64,000 bases of DNA from Sporisorium sorghi (lineage: Eukaryota; Basidiomycota; Ustilaginomycetes; Ustilaginales; Ustilaginaceae), in contig JALCCG010000001.1 of NCBI GenBank assembly GCA_023212695.1, positions 62,001-126,000 on the forward strand. The letters run 5' to 3'. Numbering within the stretch: position 1 is the first letter of the stretch; each line of letters opens with the position of its first letter. The position numbers were made by a program, and so were the translations under genes. Positions 16,632 through 25,198 of the stretch are shown here, piece after piece. The notes below the pieces were generated by a model. It was not told the origin of the DNA. It searched no databases and saw only the letters and a program-made list of their open reading frames with translations.

Positions 16632-18314
16632 ATGATTCGACTATTCAGCACGCACCAGATTCGTAAGAGCACGGAACTTGAGGGACTTTGGGATTTCACG
16701 CCTGCTGCTCATATGGGGGAAAAGGTAGGAGCGTATCGATATCGATTACCGGTACCGGGCTGTTGGGAGATGCATCCCGAGTTTGGTAACTACCGGGGGA
16801 TTGGCGTCTATAGGCAGAAGGTAACCCTTCATCAACGAAGTAATCTCCGCTTGGAATTCAAAGGCGTTAGCCATACGGCTCATGTTTATTTCGATGGCGT
16901 AATGAAAGCCTGTCATTATAACGCATATACTGCTTTTGAGTGTGTCATCCCTCAGGTAGAAGCTGGTACTCATGATTTGGTGGTCTACGTTGATAATTCA
17001 TTTCATGAGGATTCCGCTCTCCATGTACCCAATGATTATTACACCTATGGAGGGATTATACGGCCGGTTGCCGTAGAGGAAATAAGCGATTTATACATTC
17101 AAAATGTCATGTTTACACCCGTCAGGCAGGGTCTTGGTTGGCATGGTTCATGGAAAGCGGTCGTCCGAAACATGGGTCAGGTAGAGAGAATGGTATCGAT
17201 CCGAGGGATACTTGCAGGAATAGACGCGGAGCTGGGCAGGTCCCTGGTGAAGTCGGGAGAAACTGTGGAGATTTCTTCGTGGGTGGCATATCCGGATGTG
17301 AAGGAATGGTCATTGGAAAATCCCAACCTCTATGCACTGACAGCCATCCTTACGACAGAGGAAGGCTACGATTGCGATGATTGGCTGGATCGCGTAGGTT
17401 TCCGGACGATTACGACGGATAACGGAAAAATCCAGTTGAACGGCAAGGATGTCGTTCTTCAAGGAGTCAATCGGCATGAGGATCATCCCATGGCCGGATC
17501 AGCGCTTCCTCTTCATCTGATGGTGAGAGACTTGGAACTTATCACGGATCTGGGATGTAACGCCGTTCGGACGAGCCATTATCCCTACGATGAGCGTTTT
17601 CTCGATTTATGTGATGAACGCGGTATTGCGGTGTGGGAAGAGAATCATGCCAGAGGCTTGAGTCTGGAGCAAATGCTGAATCCGAATTTTGGCTGGCAGA
17701 GCGAGCAGGTGACACGTGAAATGGTGCAGCAGCATTATAACCATCCGTCCATTCTTATATGGGCCATTCTTAATGAATGTGCAAGTCATACCGAAGAGGG
17801 GAGAGCCCATTATGAGAAACAGCTGACGATCATCGGCGAGCTTGATCCAAGCAGGCCCCGTTCCTTCGCTTCCCATCACAGGGATCAAGAGAAGTGTTTT
17901 GACTTGGCGGAGATTGTGTCTTTCAATCTTTACCCCGGTTGGTATACCGATGAGGATCCGGGAGAACTGGCGGATCAGGCAAGGCTTTGGGCAGATGCGT
18001 TAGGCGGAAAGGGGAAACCCATGATCATGAGCGAGTTCGGGGGGGACGGGTTTTACGGATTCCGCAGTCCGAATCGGGAGAAGGGCTCGGAGGAGAGGCA
18101 GGCCGATATTATCGACAGCAATTTAAGGGCTTACCTGGAACGGGATTATATATCCGGCATTTTCATATGGCAATTCAGCGATTGTCGTGTGACGGAAGGC
18201 CTTGGCTGGCTGCTGGCCCGTTCATGTACACGTAACAGTAAAGGCATTGTGGATGAATATCGACGTCCCAAGCTGGCCTATGAAACCGTTAAGCGATATT
18301 TTCGGGGACGATGA
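16632..18314 (+). CDS. Glycoside hydrolase family 2 (beta-glucuronidase/beta-galactosidase-like)
   Basis: Retaining glycosidase of 560 residues, cytosolic (no signal peptide). The order is sugar-binding jelly roll (about 20-160), Ig-like domain (to about 255) and TIM barrel. The GH2 signature GVNRHEDHP and the ITDLGCNAVRTSHYP block are present; the acid/base is Glu382 in ILNECASH and the nucleophile Glu468 in IMSEFGGDG. The length and motifs fit beta-glucuronidase-type enzymes better than the 1000-residue LacZ group, but the aglycone and sugar specificity cannot be read. The ATG has a strong AAAAGGAGG site. It is divergent from an AraC regulator and no sugar transporter lies next to it. Confidence 0.9.
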   Translation: MIRLFSTHQIRKSTELEGLWDFTPAAHMGEKVGAYRYRLPVPGCWEMHPEFGNYRGIGVYRQKVTLHQRSNLRLEFKGVSHTAHVYFDGVMKACHYNAYTAFECVIPQVEAGTHDLVVYVDNSFHEDSALHVPNDYYTYGGIIRPVAVEEISDLYIQNVMFTPVRQGLGWHGSWKAVVRNMGQVERMVSIRGILAGIDAELGRSLVKSGETVEISSWVAYPDVKEWSLENPNLYALTAILTTEEGYDCDDWLDRVGFRTITTDNGKIQLNGKDVVLQGVNRHEDHPMAGSALPLHLMVRDLELITDLGCNAVRTSHYPYDERFLDLCDERGIAVWEENHARGLSLEQMLNPNFGWQSEQVTREMVQQHYNHPSILIWAILNECASHTEEGRAHYEKQLTIIGELDPSRPRSFASHHRDQEKCFDLAEIVSFNLYPGWYTDEDPGELADQARLWADALGGKGKPMIMSEFGGDGFYGFRSPNREKGSEERQADIIDSNLRAYLERDYISGIFIWQFSDCRVTEGLGWLLARSCTRNSKGIVDEYRRPKLAYETVKRYFRGR

Positions 18315-18492
18315 TGTTAGGTGAAGCGGCACATTAAAGCGCAACTTCTACCGATGCTATAGGAAAACAGCCTGTCATGGATACGCCAGGGAAAATGCTC
18401 AGCACGAGGGGGTTTGAAGGCGTTTGATTATATCGCGTGATGGCCGGGCTGATAGTCGAACATGCGTTGGATGCGGATTTCTATAAAAGATT

Positions 18493-18536
18493 ATGGCTGT
18501 CCCCCAAGATTGCTTCTAATTTTGGGGGACAGCCAT
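18493..18536. repeat. Perfect 15-bp inverted repeat in a gene-poor stretch
   Basis: ATGGCTGTCCCCCAA and its exact complement, 14 bases apart, in the 316-bp interval between the GH2 gene and a broken gene. It may end GH2 transcription, but no U tract follows on the plus strand. The rest of 18315-18630 holds no gene I can support. Confidence 0.6.
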
Positions 18537-18630
18537 TTGCAGGAGTATACCAAAGCGCTCCTCTTACAGCGAGGAATCCCTCTCGTGCAGGCGCTGCAAG
18601 TCCCTCACTAATTCCCTATCGGTAAAACAT

Positions 18631-19089
18631 TTAAGCCAGCGCCAACATCTTTTCCCCGTAATTTGCATCTTCCAGCAGCGGTCGGCCAATGGCTATTAAA
18701 TCCGCCATTTGATCTGCTAGAATGAAATTGGCGAGCGCTTGGGTACGGATATTGCCCACTGCAATGACGGGGATTTGTACATATTGTTTGATCATGGCAG
18801 CATAAGGGGTTTGGTAGCCTTCCGGCGTGGCTAACGGAGCAGTAGGGACTAGGCCGCCAGAGGATACATGCACCGCATCAAGCTTAGCTTCCAGGTAGGT
18901 CAAGGCTAGCGCAACCTCGGCAGGGGTCAAACCGCCATCGGAAAAATCGGAGGCGGATACCCGCAACTGCACCGGGTAGTCGATTCCCACTTCGGCACGG
19001 ATGGCTCCCAGCACTTCTTGGATGAACCGAAGTCCTCGCCAATAGAGAAACAGGAATAAGATTTCATCCGGGGGATAAGAATAGTTCAC
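18631..19089 (-). pseudogene. Truncated old-yellow-enzyme (YqjM-like NADPH dehydrogenase) fragment
   Basis: Only the C-terminal part of an FMN-dependent ene-reductase remains, about 135 recognisable residues out of the 340 usual for the family. Matching blocks are RLRFIQEVL-like start, QLRVSASDFSDGGLTPAE, VHVSSGG, PVIAVGNIRTQ, and DLIAIGRPLLEDANYGEKM. The first about 18 residues of the open frame do not fit the family and the FMN/substrate half with the usual HH or HN pair is missing; the C-terminal tail is also short. No ribosome site precedes the ATG. I regard it as a decaying remnant whose 5' end was lost at the junction with the following SDR promoter region. Confidence 0.8.
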
Positions 19090-19110
19090 GATAGAACTAA
19101 GGTAGAACTA
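19082..19110. promoter_or_regulatory. Iterated TAGTTC/GAACTA repeats before the SDR gene, candidate operator
   Basis: TAGTTC, then TAGAACTA twice with an 11-bp period (19092-19099 and 19103-19110). The arrangement gives both an inverted and a direct repeat in the 50 bp before the dehydrogenase start. The regulator is unknown. Confidence 0.4.
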
Positions 19111-19138
19111 CTTATGAACCTTGTGGAGGATATGAAGC

Positions 19139-19894
19139 ATGAGCAGATTAGCTGGAAAAGTAGCCGTCATTACGGGCGGAGCGGGTGGGATCGGCAAGAT
19201 TACAGCCGAGAGATTCCTGAAAGAGGGAGCCAAGGTTGTCATCGTAGACCTCATGCAGGATGCCCTCGATAAGGCGAAGAGTGAGCTTGATGGTCATGGC
19301 GAGGTTATCGCCATTAAAGCGGATGTTACGAACGCTTCCGAGGTCGAGAGTTATGTGAAGAGGGCCATCGAGCACTTTGGCCGGATTGATGTATTCTTCA
19401 ACAATGCGGGCATTGAAGGGAAAGTGGCTCCACTTGTCGATCAGAAAGTAGAGGATTTCGATCAAGTCCTCAGCGTTAATGTTCGCGGCGTGTTTCTGGG
19501 GTTGAAATATGTGCTTCCACACCTGATCCAACAAGGCAGCGGCAGTGTAATCAATACTTCATCGGTTGCAGGACTTGACGGCAGCCCTGGCGTAGCTCCC
19601 TATATCGCTTCCAAGCATGCGGTCGTCGGTTTGACCAAAACGGCGGCGATTGAGGTAGCGGGATCGAACGTACGGGTAAACTCGATTCATCCATCTCCGG
19701 TGAATACCAGAATGATGCGTTCACTCGAAAGCGGCATGAAAGTGGATGAGCACACGCTTGCCAAAACCATTCCGCTCGGGCGTTACGGAGAAACCAGCGA
19801 TATCGCAAATCTGGTTCTGTTCCTGGCATCTGACGAAAGCACCTTTATTACAGGTGCTCAATATCGGATTGATGGCGGTATGGGAGCTCTTTAA
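19139..19894 (+). CDS. Short-chain dehydrogenase/reductase (SDR), classical type
   Basis: NAD(P)-dependent oxidoreductase of 251 residues, the usual classical-SDR length. The Rossmann dinucleotide motif is TGGAGGIG (12-19), the structural NNAG follows at about 87, and the catalytic Ser plus YxxxK appear as SSVAGLDGSPGVAPYIASK. The acidic residue at the end of beta-strand 2 (VIVDL) suggests NAD preference. ATG at 19139 follows TGGAGG by ten bases. It is monocistronic, between a repeat-rich promoter region and a strong terminator. Substrate unknown; glucose dehydrogenase-like or 3-oxoacyl reductase-like annotations would be guesses. Confidence 0.88.
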   Translation: MSRLAGKVAVITGGAGGIGKITAERFLKEGAKVVIVDLMQDALDKAKSELDGHGEVIAIKADVTNASEVESYVKRAIEHFGRIDVFFNNAGIEGKVAPLVDQKVEDFDQVLSVNVRGVFLGLKYVLPHLIQQGSGSVINTSSVAGLDGSPGVAPYIASKHAVVGLTKTAAIEVAGSNVRVNSIHPSPVNTRMMRSLESGMKVDEHTLAKTIPLGRYGETSDIANLVLFLASDESTFITGAQYRIDGGMGAL

Positions 19895-19918
19895 CTGGTT
19901 TGCAGGATCTAGCACGTT

Positions 19919-19969
19919 AAAAAACCATCCAATCGTTCGTTAAATCCCTGAACGGTAGATGGTTTTTTT
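19919..19969 (+). terminator. Terminator after the first SDR gene
   Basis: Outer stem AAAAAACCATC/GATGGTTTTTT with an inner CGTTC/GAACG stem; the T run also works in reverse for the convergent TetR gene. Confidence 0.88.
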
Positions 19970-19993
19970 CAGTGGCAGCCCTGCTCCAATATT

Positions 19994-20602
19994 TCACGGT
20001 TTATCTGTGCGTTTGATTTGGGTTTTTACGCTTCTCGGACGCCAGTTGATCATAAGAATCAGCTGATCTCTCATGTGAGTGACCGGATATTGGAAGCCGC
20101 TCTCAATCCAGTGAGACACAAGGCCAATCAAGGCATGCATGTTGTAGATGACCAGAAGCTCATGGTTGAGCTCACCGCTGGGATAGTCCAGATCCTCCAT
20201 GGCGATATGCTTTAATGCCGAGAACATTTTATCCCGCACAAGCGGTAAAACATCGCTTTTGAACAGGGCGGTATACACATCTGCATTTAGATGGATATGA
20301 TCGAATATTTTCACTGCATTGGCGGGCAGCTCATCGATATGAAACACATCGACTTCACCGTAAGGAGCCCTGTAGGAAGCGACCAGTTCTTCCATTAGCG
20401 GGGTGAGAATATCATCCAGCAGAGCTTCTTTGTTGTCATAGTGGGTGTAGAAGGTTCCACGATTATAATTGGCCAGATCAACAATCTCCGTGATGGAAAT
20501 GCTGGAGAAGCTTTTCTGGGACAGCAGGGATAGCAGCGCTTGTTTCAATGCTTCTTTACTGCGGATGATCCGCCGATCCGTCATGTTTTTCAAGGTTTGC
20601 AT
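19994..20602 (-). CDS. TetR/AcrR family transcriptional regulator
   Basis: Repressor of 202 residues. The N-terminal TetR helix-turn-helix is clear (ALLSLLSQKSFSSISITEIV, NYNRGTFYTHYDNKEALL), and the C-terminal helical domain with the ending ALIGLVSHWIESGF resembles the TetR_C_8 group. AAAGGAG stands eight bases before the ATG. It is divergent from the second SDR gene across 223 bp and probably represses it. The ligand is unknown. Confidence 0.9.
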   Translation of the reverse strand: MQTLKNMTDRRIIRSKEALKQALLSLLSQKSFSSISITEIVDLANYNRGTFYTHYDNKEALLDDILTPLMEELVASYRAPYGEVDVFHIDELPANAVKIFDHIHLNADVYTALFKSDVLPLVRDKMFSALKHIAMEDLDYPSGELNHELLVIYNMHALIGLVSHWIESGFQYPVTHMRDQLILMINWRPRSVKTQIKRTDKP

Positions 20603-20707
20603 AGATTCGACTCCTTTCGGTTAAATATAAAACGAATTTAAATATATAAAAAATAAACAATTCCGTTCTTTTTGTTCATTATCGCACAGTTTCGCTTTTT
20701 TTAATGA

Positions 20708-20753
20708 TTGTGAGTTATATCATACTATAGTTATACTAGAATTGACATATGTC
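20708..20753 (+). promoter_or_regulatory. Candidate promoter and palindrome between the TetR and SDR genes
   Basis: TTGTGA and TATACT (20732-20737) spaced by 18 bases, followed by a perfect GACATATGTC palindrome (20744-20753). The palindrome sits where a TetR repressor would block transcription of the SDR gene. Assignment is tentative. Confidence 0.3.
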
Positions 20754-20825
20754 GTATATTGAACAGTTGTTGAATGATGTTCGTCATTTCCATCGATTTC
20801 ACAACCACTAATGGAGGTATGAAAC

Positions 20826-21584
20826 ATGAGATTATCTGGTAAAGTTGCGATTGTTACAGGTGCTGCTTCCGGCATGGGAAAAGCAATAGCTGAACTGTTT
20901 GCTGCCGAAGGGGCAAAGGTTGTTGTGTCTGACCTGCGTCTGGAAACGGCACAAGTTGTTGTTGACGGCATTGTAGCCAAGGGAGGCACAGCTCTTGCTC
21001 AGGCAGCAAATGTTGCCAAGGAGGAAGAGGTACAGCAATTGGTTGACGCTACCGTGAATGAATATGGAACACTGGATATCTTGATCAACAATGCGGGAAT
21101 TATGGACAACTTTGTTCCGGCCGCGGATGTGACCGATGAATTGTGGGATCGCGTATTTGCCATCAATACAACCGGACCGATGAGAACCATCCGAAAATCG
21201 TTGCCGATTTTCCTGGAGAAGAATAGCGGAGTTATCGTGAACATCGCATCGGCTGGCGGACTTATGGGTTCCAGAGCCGGTGCAGCCTATACAGCCGCTA
21301 AACATGCTGTTGTCGGCTTGACCAAGAATGTTGGATTCCAGTACGCCACGAAGGGCATTCGCTGTAACGCAGTTGCTCCAGGCGGGGTTAGCACGAATAT
21401 CAACACAACCATCAACGATCCGAATCCGTTCGGCATGGAAAGAGCAATGGCCGGTATGAACTTGAATCCCCGGGCAGGCGAACCGGAAGAGATTGCAAAA
21501 GTTGTATTGTTCCTCGCATCGGATGAAGCCAGCTTTGTAAATGGTACTGTCGTGACCGCCGACGCAGGCTGGACAGCCTATTAA
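20826..21584 (+). CDS. Short-chain dehydrogenase/reductase (SDR), classical type, second gene
   Basis: NAD(P)-dependent oxidoreductase of 252 residues. It has TGAASGMG (11-18), NNAG at about 88-91, and the Ser/Tyr/Lys triad in ASAGGLMGSRAGAAYTAAK. Aspartate in VVSDLR points to NAD preference. GGAGG lies eight bases before the ATG. It is related to the SDR at 19139 but clearly diverged. Divergent from the TetR gene, likely its target; the pair may serve in detoxification of a reactive carbonyl or in secondary metabolism, which I cannot confirm. Confidence 0.88.
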   Translation: MRLSGKVAIVTGAASGMGKAIAELFAAEGAKVVVSDLRLETAQVVVDGIVAKGGTALAQAANVAKEEEVQQLVDATVNEYGTLDILINNAGIMDNFVPAADVTDELWDRVFAINTTGPMRTIRKSLPIFLEKNSGVIVNIASAGGLMGSRAGAAYTAAKHAVVGLTKNVGFQYATKGIRCNAVAPGGVSTNINTTINDPNPFGMERAMAGMNLNPRAGEPEEIAKVVLFLASDEASFVNGTVVTADAGWTAY

Positions 21585-21602
21585 TAAATTATTGTTCCCC
21601 AC

Positions 21603-21649
21603 GGGCTTTCTAAAGGATAACTCCTTTAGGGAGCTCTGTTTATTTTTTA
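21603..21649 (+). terminator. Probable terminator after the second SDR gene
   Basis: CTAAAGGA-TAAC-TCCTTTAG stem extended by GGGCT/AGCTC pairs (with a wobble), then a T-rich tract with six consecutive T residues. Confidence 0.6.
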
Positions 21650-21784
21650 TCTAATGCGACGGATGTAACTAAACTTATCATCGGATAAATAAACCGCTAT
21701 TCTTCTACGCAACCTATTGATGAGTTCATGGCTGTACATGATGAAGATACATAGAGATTCCAAATAGAGAGGAGCAGGCGGACT

Positions 21785-23788
21785 ATGGAAATATTTCTGA
21801 TGGTGCTAACATTTCTGGTCCTGGTCGGCATTTCCAACATCATTCATCGTTTTCTGCCATTCATCCCCGTTCCGCTGATCCAGATTGCACTGGGTATCGT
21901 TGCCGCCTATATCCGCGGATTTCATCATGTTCCGTTAAATCCGGAATTGTTCATGGTGCTGTTTATCGCACCGCTCTTGTTCAACGATGGTAAGCTTACA
22001 CCGCGTGACGAGTTATGGAAGCTGCGATCCTATATCCTGCTGCTTGCTCTTGGGCTTGTGTTTGCTACCGTCCTGATTGCGGGGCCTTTCATTCACTGGC
22101 TTATTCCTGCCATACCGTTATCGGCAGCCTTTGCGCTGGCCGCGATACTTTCTCCTACCGACGCGGTTGCGGTGGGCTCCTTATCGGGAAGAGTCAAGCT
22201 GCCTGGGAAAATCATGCATTTGCTTGAAGGCGAAGCGCTTATGAATGATGCATCCGGACTTGTTGCGTTCAATTTTGCCATCGCAGCTACGGTAACGGGG
22301 TACTTCTCCTTAACCAATGCGATCGGAAGCTTCTTTGTCATTGCGGTTGGAGGAATCGTGGTTGGCGCTCTGTTAGGATTTCTTGTGATATGGTTCAGAA
22401 TGCTGCTGCGTCGTCTTGGTATGGAGGACGTTACGCTGCATATGCTGATTATCATACTGACACCCTTCATCATTTACCTGATCGCAGAGGAATTCCATGT
22501 ATCCGGAATCCTGGCTGTTGTTGCAGCGGGTGTCACCCATGCGGTGGAGAGGGATCGCATGCGATCGGCATCCATTAAGCTCCGCGTCGTATCGGACAGC
22601 ACCTGGTCCGTCATTCTCTATACGCTAAACGGGTTGGTGTTTATCCTGCTGGGGCATGAAATTCCGGGAGTTATTAATCAGATATGGAGTGACCCGGCCT
22701 ATAACAACGGACAAGTGGTCGGCTACATTATACTGATAACGGCGGTGCTGATCCTGCTGCGTTTCGGTTGGGTGTGGGCTTCAACGAACCGGAAGTTTAA
22801 AACTTCTCTGTTGACAGCCCTGTCGGGAGTTCGAGGTGCCTTGACATTGGCGGCGGCTTTCTCCATTCCCTTGACACTTGCGGATCACAGCCCTTTTCCA
22901 GAGCGGAGTTTAATGCTATTTATCTGTGCGGGTGTCATTCTGTTAACTTTGATTATCGCCAGTGTTCTGCTGCCGCTGCTTACCCGTGAGAAGAATACCG
23001 AGACGGTTTCAACAAAAGATCATGAGCGTGAAGCGCGGATGCATATGCTGCAAGCGGGTCTTCGGGCTGTGCGGGAAGAAATGACGGATGAGAACAAAGA
23101 GCAGGCCCTTCAGCTCATCTACGTATATACCAAGCGTCTTCAGCAATCTCAAATTTCGGATAAGGCCGACATGCGGGAGTTTTGGGAAGCTGCGATTGCG
23201 ATTCGGCAGAAGGCGCTGGAAGCAGAACGTAACGTTGCGGAGGTTTGGCTTAAGGAAAAAAGAGTATCCCCTGACATAGCGGAGCTATTCCAATCTTCGC
23301 TCAACAGGGTAGAAATGCTGCTTAGCAGCCGTTATAAGTTTAAACTTCTGTTGAAAGCATCATGGCGGCATCTGAGAGGTCTGCTGCAAAAACCGGAGCA
23401 TAAAGAGGCCCCCATGTCTCCCGGTCATCCGGATTGGGAGATGTATAAAGATCTGAAGCTGGAGGCGATCCGCGCAGCGATACATGAGATCGAAGCCATG
23501 CAGCCTATAGAGAACCTGGAAATTGCCCATGCCGTTATCGCAGATTATCGCGCGATGGAGCATCACATCGAGAACGATCGAATATGGAGCCGAATGGAAC
23601 CCGAGCTGAGTAGCGAGCGCAGAGAGCTTGAGCTTAAAGCAATTCAAGCGGAGCGTAACGAGATTCAGCGAATGTTTGAACAGGGAGAGGTGGATCGTGC
23701 GCTGGCAAACCATCTGAGGATGGATGTAAATTATCGCGAGGCGAACTTATTCGAGTCTCAAGAACTGGTTGAGAACGAGGGTCATTAA
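21785..23788 (+). CDS. CPA1 family Na+(K+)/H+ antiporter (NhaP/NhaK-like)
   Basis: Membrane cation/proton antiporter of 667 residues. About 12 membrane spans cover residues 1-400, including the ion-path motifs ILSPTDAVAVG and EGEALMNDASG with the Asn-Asp pair typical of electroneutral CPA1 exchangers, and SGVRGALTLAAAF. The remaining 260 residues are a charged, helical cytoplasmic tail, as in larger NhaP/NHE-like proteins, probably regulatory. It starts with ATG at 21785 after GAGAGGAG. It stands alone. Ions expelled are Na+, K+ or Li+; which cannot be told. Confidence 0.92.
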   Translation: MEIFLMVLTFLVLVGISNIIHRFLPFIPVPLIQIALGIVAAYIRGFHHVPLNPELFMVLFIAPLLFNDGKLTPRDELWKLRSYILLLALGLVFATVLIAGPFIHWLIPAIPLSAAFALAAILSPTDAVAVGSLSGRVKLPGKIMHLLEGEALMNDASGLVAFNFAIAATVTGYFSLTNAIGSFFVIAVGGIVVGALLGFLVIWFRMLLRRLGMEDVTLHMLIIILTPFIIYLIAEEFHVSGILAVVAAGVTHAVERDRMRSASIKLRVVSDSTWSVILYTLNGLVFILLGHEIPGVINQIWSDPAYNNGQVVGYIILITAVLILLRFGWVWASTNRKFKTSLLTALSGVRGALTLAAAFSIPLTLADHSPFPERSLMLFICAGVILLTLIIASVLLPLLTREKNTETVSTKDHEREARMHMLQAGLRAVREEMTDENKEQALQLIYVYTKRLQQSQISDKADMREFWEAAIAIRQKALEAERNVAEVWLKEKRVSPDIAELFQSSLNRVEMLLSSRYKFKLLLKASWRHLRGLLQKPEHKEAPMSPGHPDWEMYKDLKLEAIRAAIHEIEAMQPIENLEIAHAVIADYRAMEHHIENDRIWSRMEPELSSERRELELKAIQAERNEIQRMFEQGEVDRALANHLRMDVNYREANLFESQELVENEGH

Positions 23789-23804
23789 GGGAGAGCCCTC
23801 GTTC
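23773..23804 (+). terminator. Hairpin overlapping the antiporter stop codon, possible terminator
   Basis: Perfect GAACGAGGG/CCCTCGTTC stem of 9 bp with a 14-base loop; the tract after it is only weakly T-rich. Confidence 0.4.
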
Positions 23805-23807
23805 TGC

Positions 23808-23836
23808 TTGATGGAGTGACAGGTTTACGTTACAAT
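23808..23836 (+). promoter_or_regulatory. Sigma-A promoter of the Rrf2 regulator gene
   Basis: TTGATG, 17-base spacer, TACAAT, about 80 bp before the start codon. Confidence 0.65.
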
Positions 23837-23914
23837 AATGAGAAGCATGGGGTCAGCATCTTTTGCTGCCCACTTGCCATCAGGAACAGCTAATTCTTAA
23901 CGAGGGGGAGGAAC

Positions 23915-24373
23915 ATGAGCATCCATAAAGAAGCGGCCTCCAAGAAACCTGCAACGGCCTGCCCGTCCACCTTCAAAACATTCAGTCTCGCAGTACAAGC
24001 ACTGGTAGCTCTCGAACGTCACTCCGGCAAATGCTCAAGCGGTGATATTGCTTCGTATTTGCACTTGGAATCCACCTTGATTCGTCGTGTTCTGAAAACA
24101 CTCGCCCATGCTGATATGATTGAATCGCGTGAAGGCAGGGACGGCGGTTACCGCCTGAAGAAGAATGCCAGCGATATCACACTGGCTGAAGTATATTCGA
24201 TACTCCAGGTTCATAACTCCATAAGCGACGGCATGCTGGATGCCACGACCGGGCATTGCTTTGCAGCGGAAATCAGGGAGTCCTTTGCCGGAATTTTATC
24301 CGAGATTGAGGAAAGCACGCTGAAAATATTGGAATCCCGTACCATTGCCGACATGGTAGAACAGACGATATAA
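23915..24373 (+). CDS. Rrf2 family transcriptional regulator
   Basis: Winged helix regulator of 152 residues. The Rrf2 recognition region reads SSGDIASYLHLESTLIRRVL and the wing REGRDGGYRL. Three cysteines (in ATACPS, GKCSS, GHCF) are present but not in the C-x(2)-C/C-x(5-7)-C spacing of the Fe-S binding members, so a thiol-redox or YwnA-like mode is more likely. Start after a GAGGGGGAGG site. Seven bases after its stop a strong promoter begins, followed by two inverted repeats and the nitroreductase gene; regulation of that gene by this protein is the natural hypothesis. Confidence 0.88.
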   Translation: MSIHKEAASKKPATACPSTFKTFSLAVQALVALERHSGKCSSGDIASYLHLESTLIRRVLKTLAHADMIESREGRDGGYRLKKNASDITLAEVYSILQVHNSISDGMLDATTGHCFAAEIRESFAGILSEIEESTLKILESRTIADMVEQTI

Positions 24374-24379
24374 AATGTA

Positions 24380-24409
24380 TTGACAACGAATTTATGTCTG
24401 CTATATACT
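24380..24409 (+). promoter_or_regulatory. Sigma-A promoter of the nitroreductase gene
   Basis: TTGACA (24380-24385), 18-base spacer, TATACT (24404-24409). Confidence 0.8.
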
Positions 24410-24428
24410 GTGCATTAAACAACACAGT
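24407..24428. promoter_or_regulatory. Inverted repeat overlapping the -10 box, candidate operator 1
   Basis: ACTGTG-N10-CACAGT, beginning inside the -10 hexamer and covering the expected transcription start. Confidence 0.6.
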
Positions 24429-24445
24429 TAACTCGCGATATAAAC

Positions 24446-24463
24446 TGTGCAGAAAAATGCACA
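24446..24463. promoter_or_regulatory. Inverted repeat in the 5' leader, candidate operator 2
   Basis: TGTGCA-GAAAAA-TGCACA, perfect 6-bp arms, just upstream of the ribosome site. It shares the CTGTGCA core with operator 1 (ACTGTGCA in both). Confidence 0.6.
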
Positions 24464-24488
24464 ATATAAAATGTGGAGGGAATAAACC

Positions 24489-25124
24489 ATGTCTACTGTA
24501 ATCAAACCTGATTTCCAAACTGTAATTCAGGAACGTCATTCTGTTCGTCAATACGACCCGTCGGTGAAAATTCCGAGAGAAGAGATGGAAGCGATTCTTA
24601 AGGATGCTACATTGGCACCTTCTTCAAGCAACCTGCAGCCTTGGCGCTTTCTGGTGATTGATGATGCTGAGCTGTTGAAGAAGCTGCACCCGATTGCCAA
24701 CAATCAGGAGCATGTACTTCAAGCGTCCGCAGTCATTGCTGTTTTGGGAGACTTGAAATGGTATGAGAAGGGCGAGAAAATCTATTCAATGTCTGAAGAA
24801 GCAGGTTATATGACCGAAGAGGTGAAGCAGCGCTTTATCTATGCAGCGGAGAATATCTACGCCGGTATGGATAATGACGTGAAAGAAAGCATTATCGACG
24901 TGGATGCGGGACTGATTTCCATGCAGCTAATGCTGAGTGCACGCTCCAGAGGGTATGACACCGTGCCGATGGGCGGATATAACAAAGTCAAATTTGTGGA
25001 AGAGTTCCATATTCCTTCCCACTACCGCAGTGTGATGTTGATTGCAATCGGAAAAGCAGCCGCTCCGGGACGGCCGACGGTAAGACTGCCGCTCGAAGAC
25101 GTTGCTTTCTGGAATGAAATATAA
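24489..25124 (+). CDS. Nitroreductase family FMN-dependent NAD(P)H oxidoreductase
   Basis: Flavoprotein of 211 residues. The family landmarks are RHSVRQYDPSV at the N-terminus (FMN phosphate binding), ATLAPSSSNLQPWRF, and the C-terminal PMGGY and IGKAA segments. It would reduce nitro compounds, quinones or other electrophiles in the cytosol. ATG after TGGAGGG. Strong promoter with two operator-like repeats suggests inducible expression controlled by the neighbouring Rrf2 protein. Close to YdgI/YodC-type proteins of Bacillus; the natural substrate is unknown. Confidence 0.9.
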   Translation: MSTVIKPDFQTVIQERHSVRQYDPSVKIPREEMEAILKDATLAPSSSNLQPWRFLVIDDAELLKKLHPIANNQEHVLQASAVIAVLGDLKWYEKGEKIYSMSEEAGYMTEEVKQRFIYAAENIYAGMDNDVKESIIDVDAGLISMQLMLSARSRGYDTVPMGGYNKVKFVEEFHIPSHYRSVMLIAIGKAAAPGRPTVRLPLEDVAFWNEI

Positions 25125-25130
25125 ATCGTT

Positions 25131-25178
25131 ACACAAAAAAGAAGGAGATCATCATGATGATCTCCTTCTTTTTTGTGT
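25131..25178. terminator. 48-bp perfect palindromic bidirectional terminator
   Basis: Two exact 24-base arms with A6 and T6 flanks, centred between 25154 and 25155, serving the nitroreductase (plus) and the TetR gene (minus). Confidence 0.95.
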
Positions 25179-25198
25179 ATGGCCTGAAAAGTGAAGAA

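Noticed and set aside
18437..18625. 62-codon plus-strand frame between GH2 and the broken reductase gene
   Set aside because: It runs through a perfect inverted repeat and lacks a ribosome site; no similarity recognised.
20832..21602. 256-codon minus-strand frame opposite the second SDR gene
   Set aside because: Shadow of the SDR gene; Cys/His-rich composition without family match.
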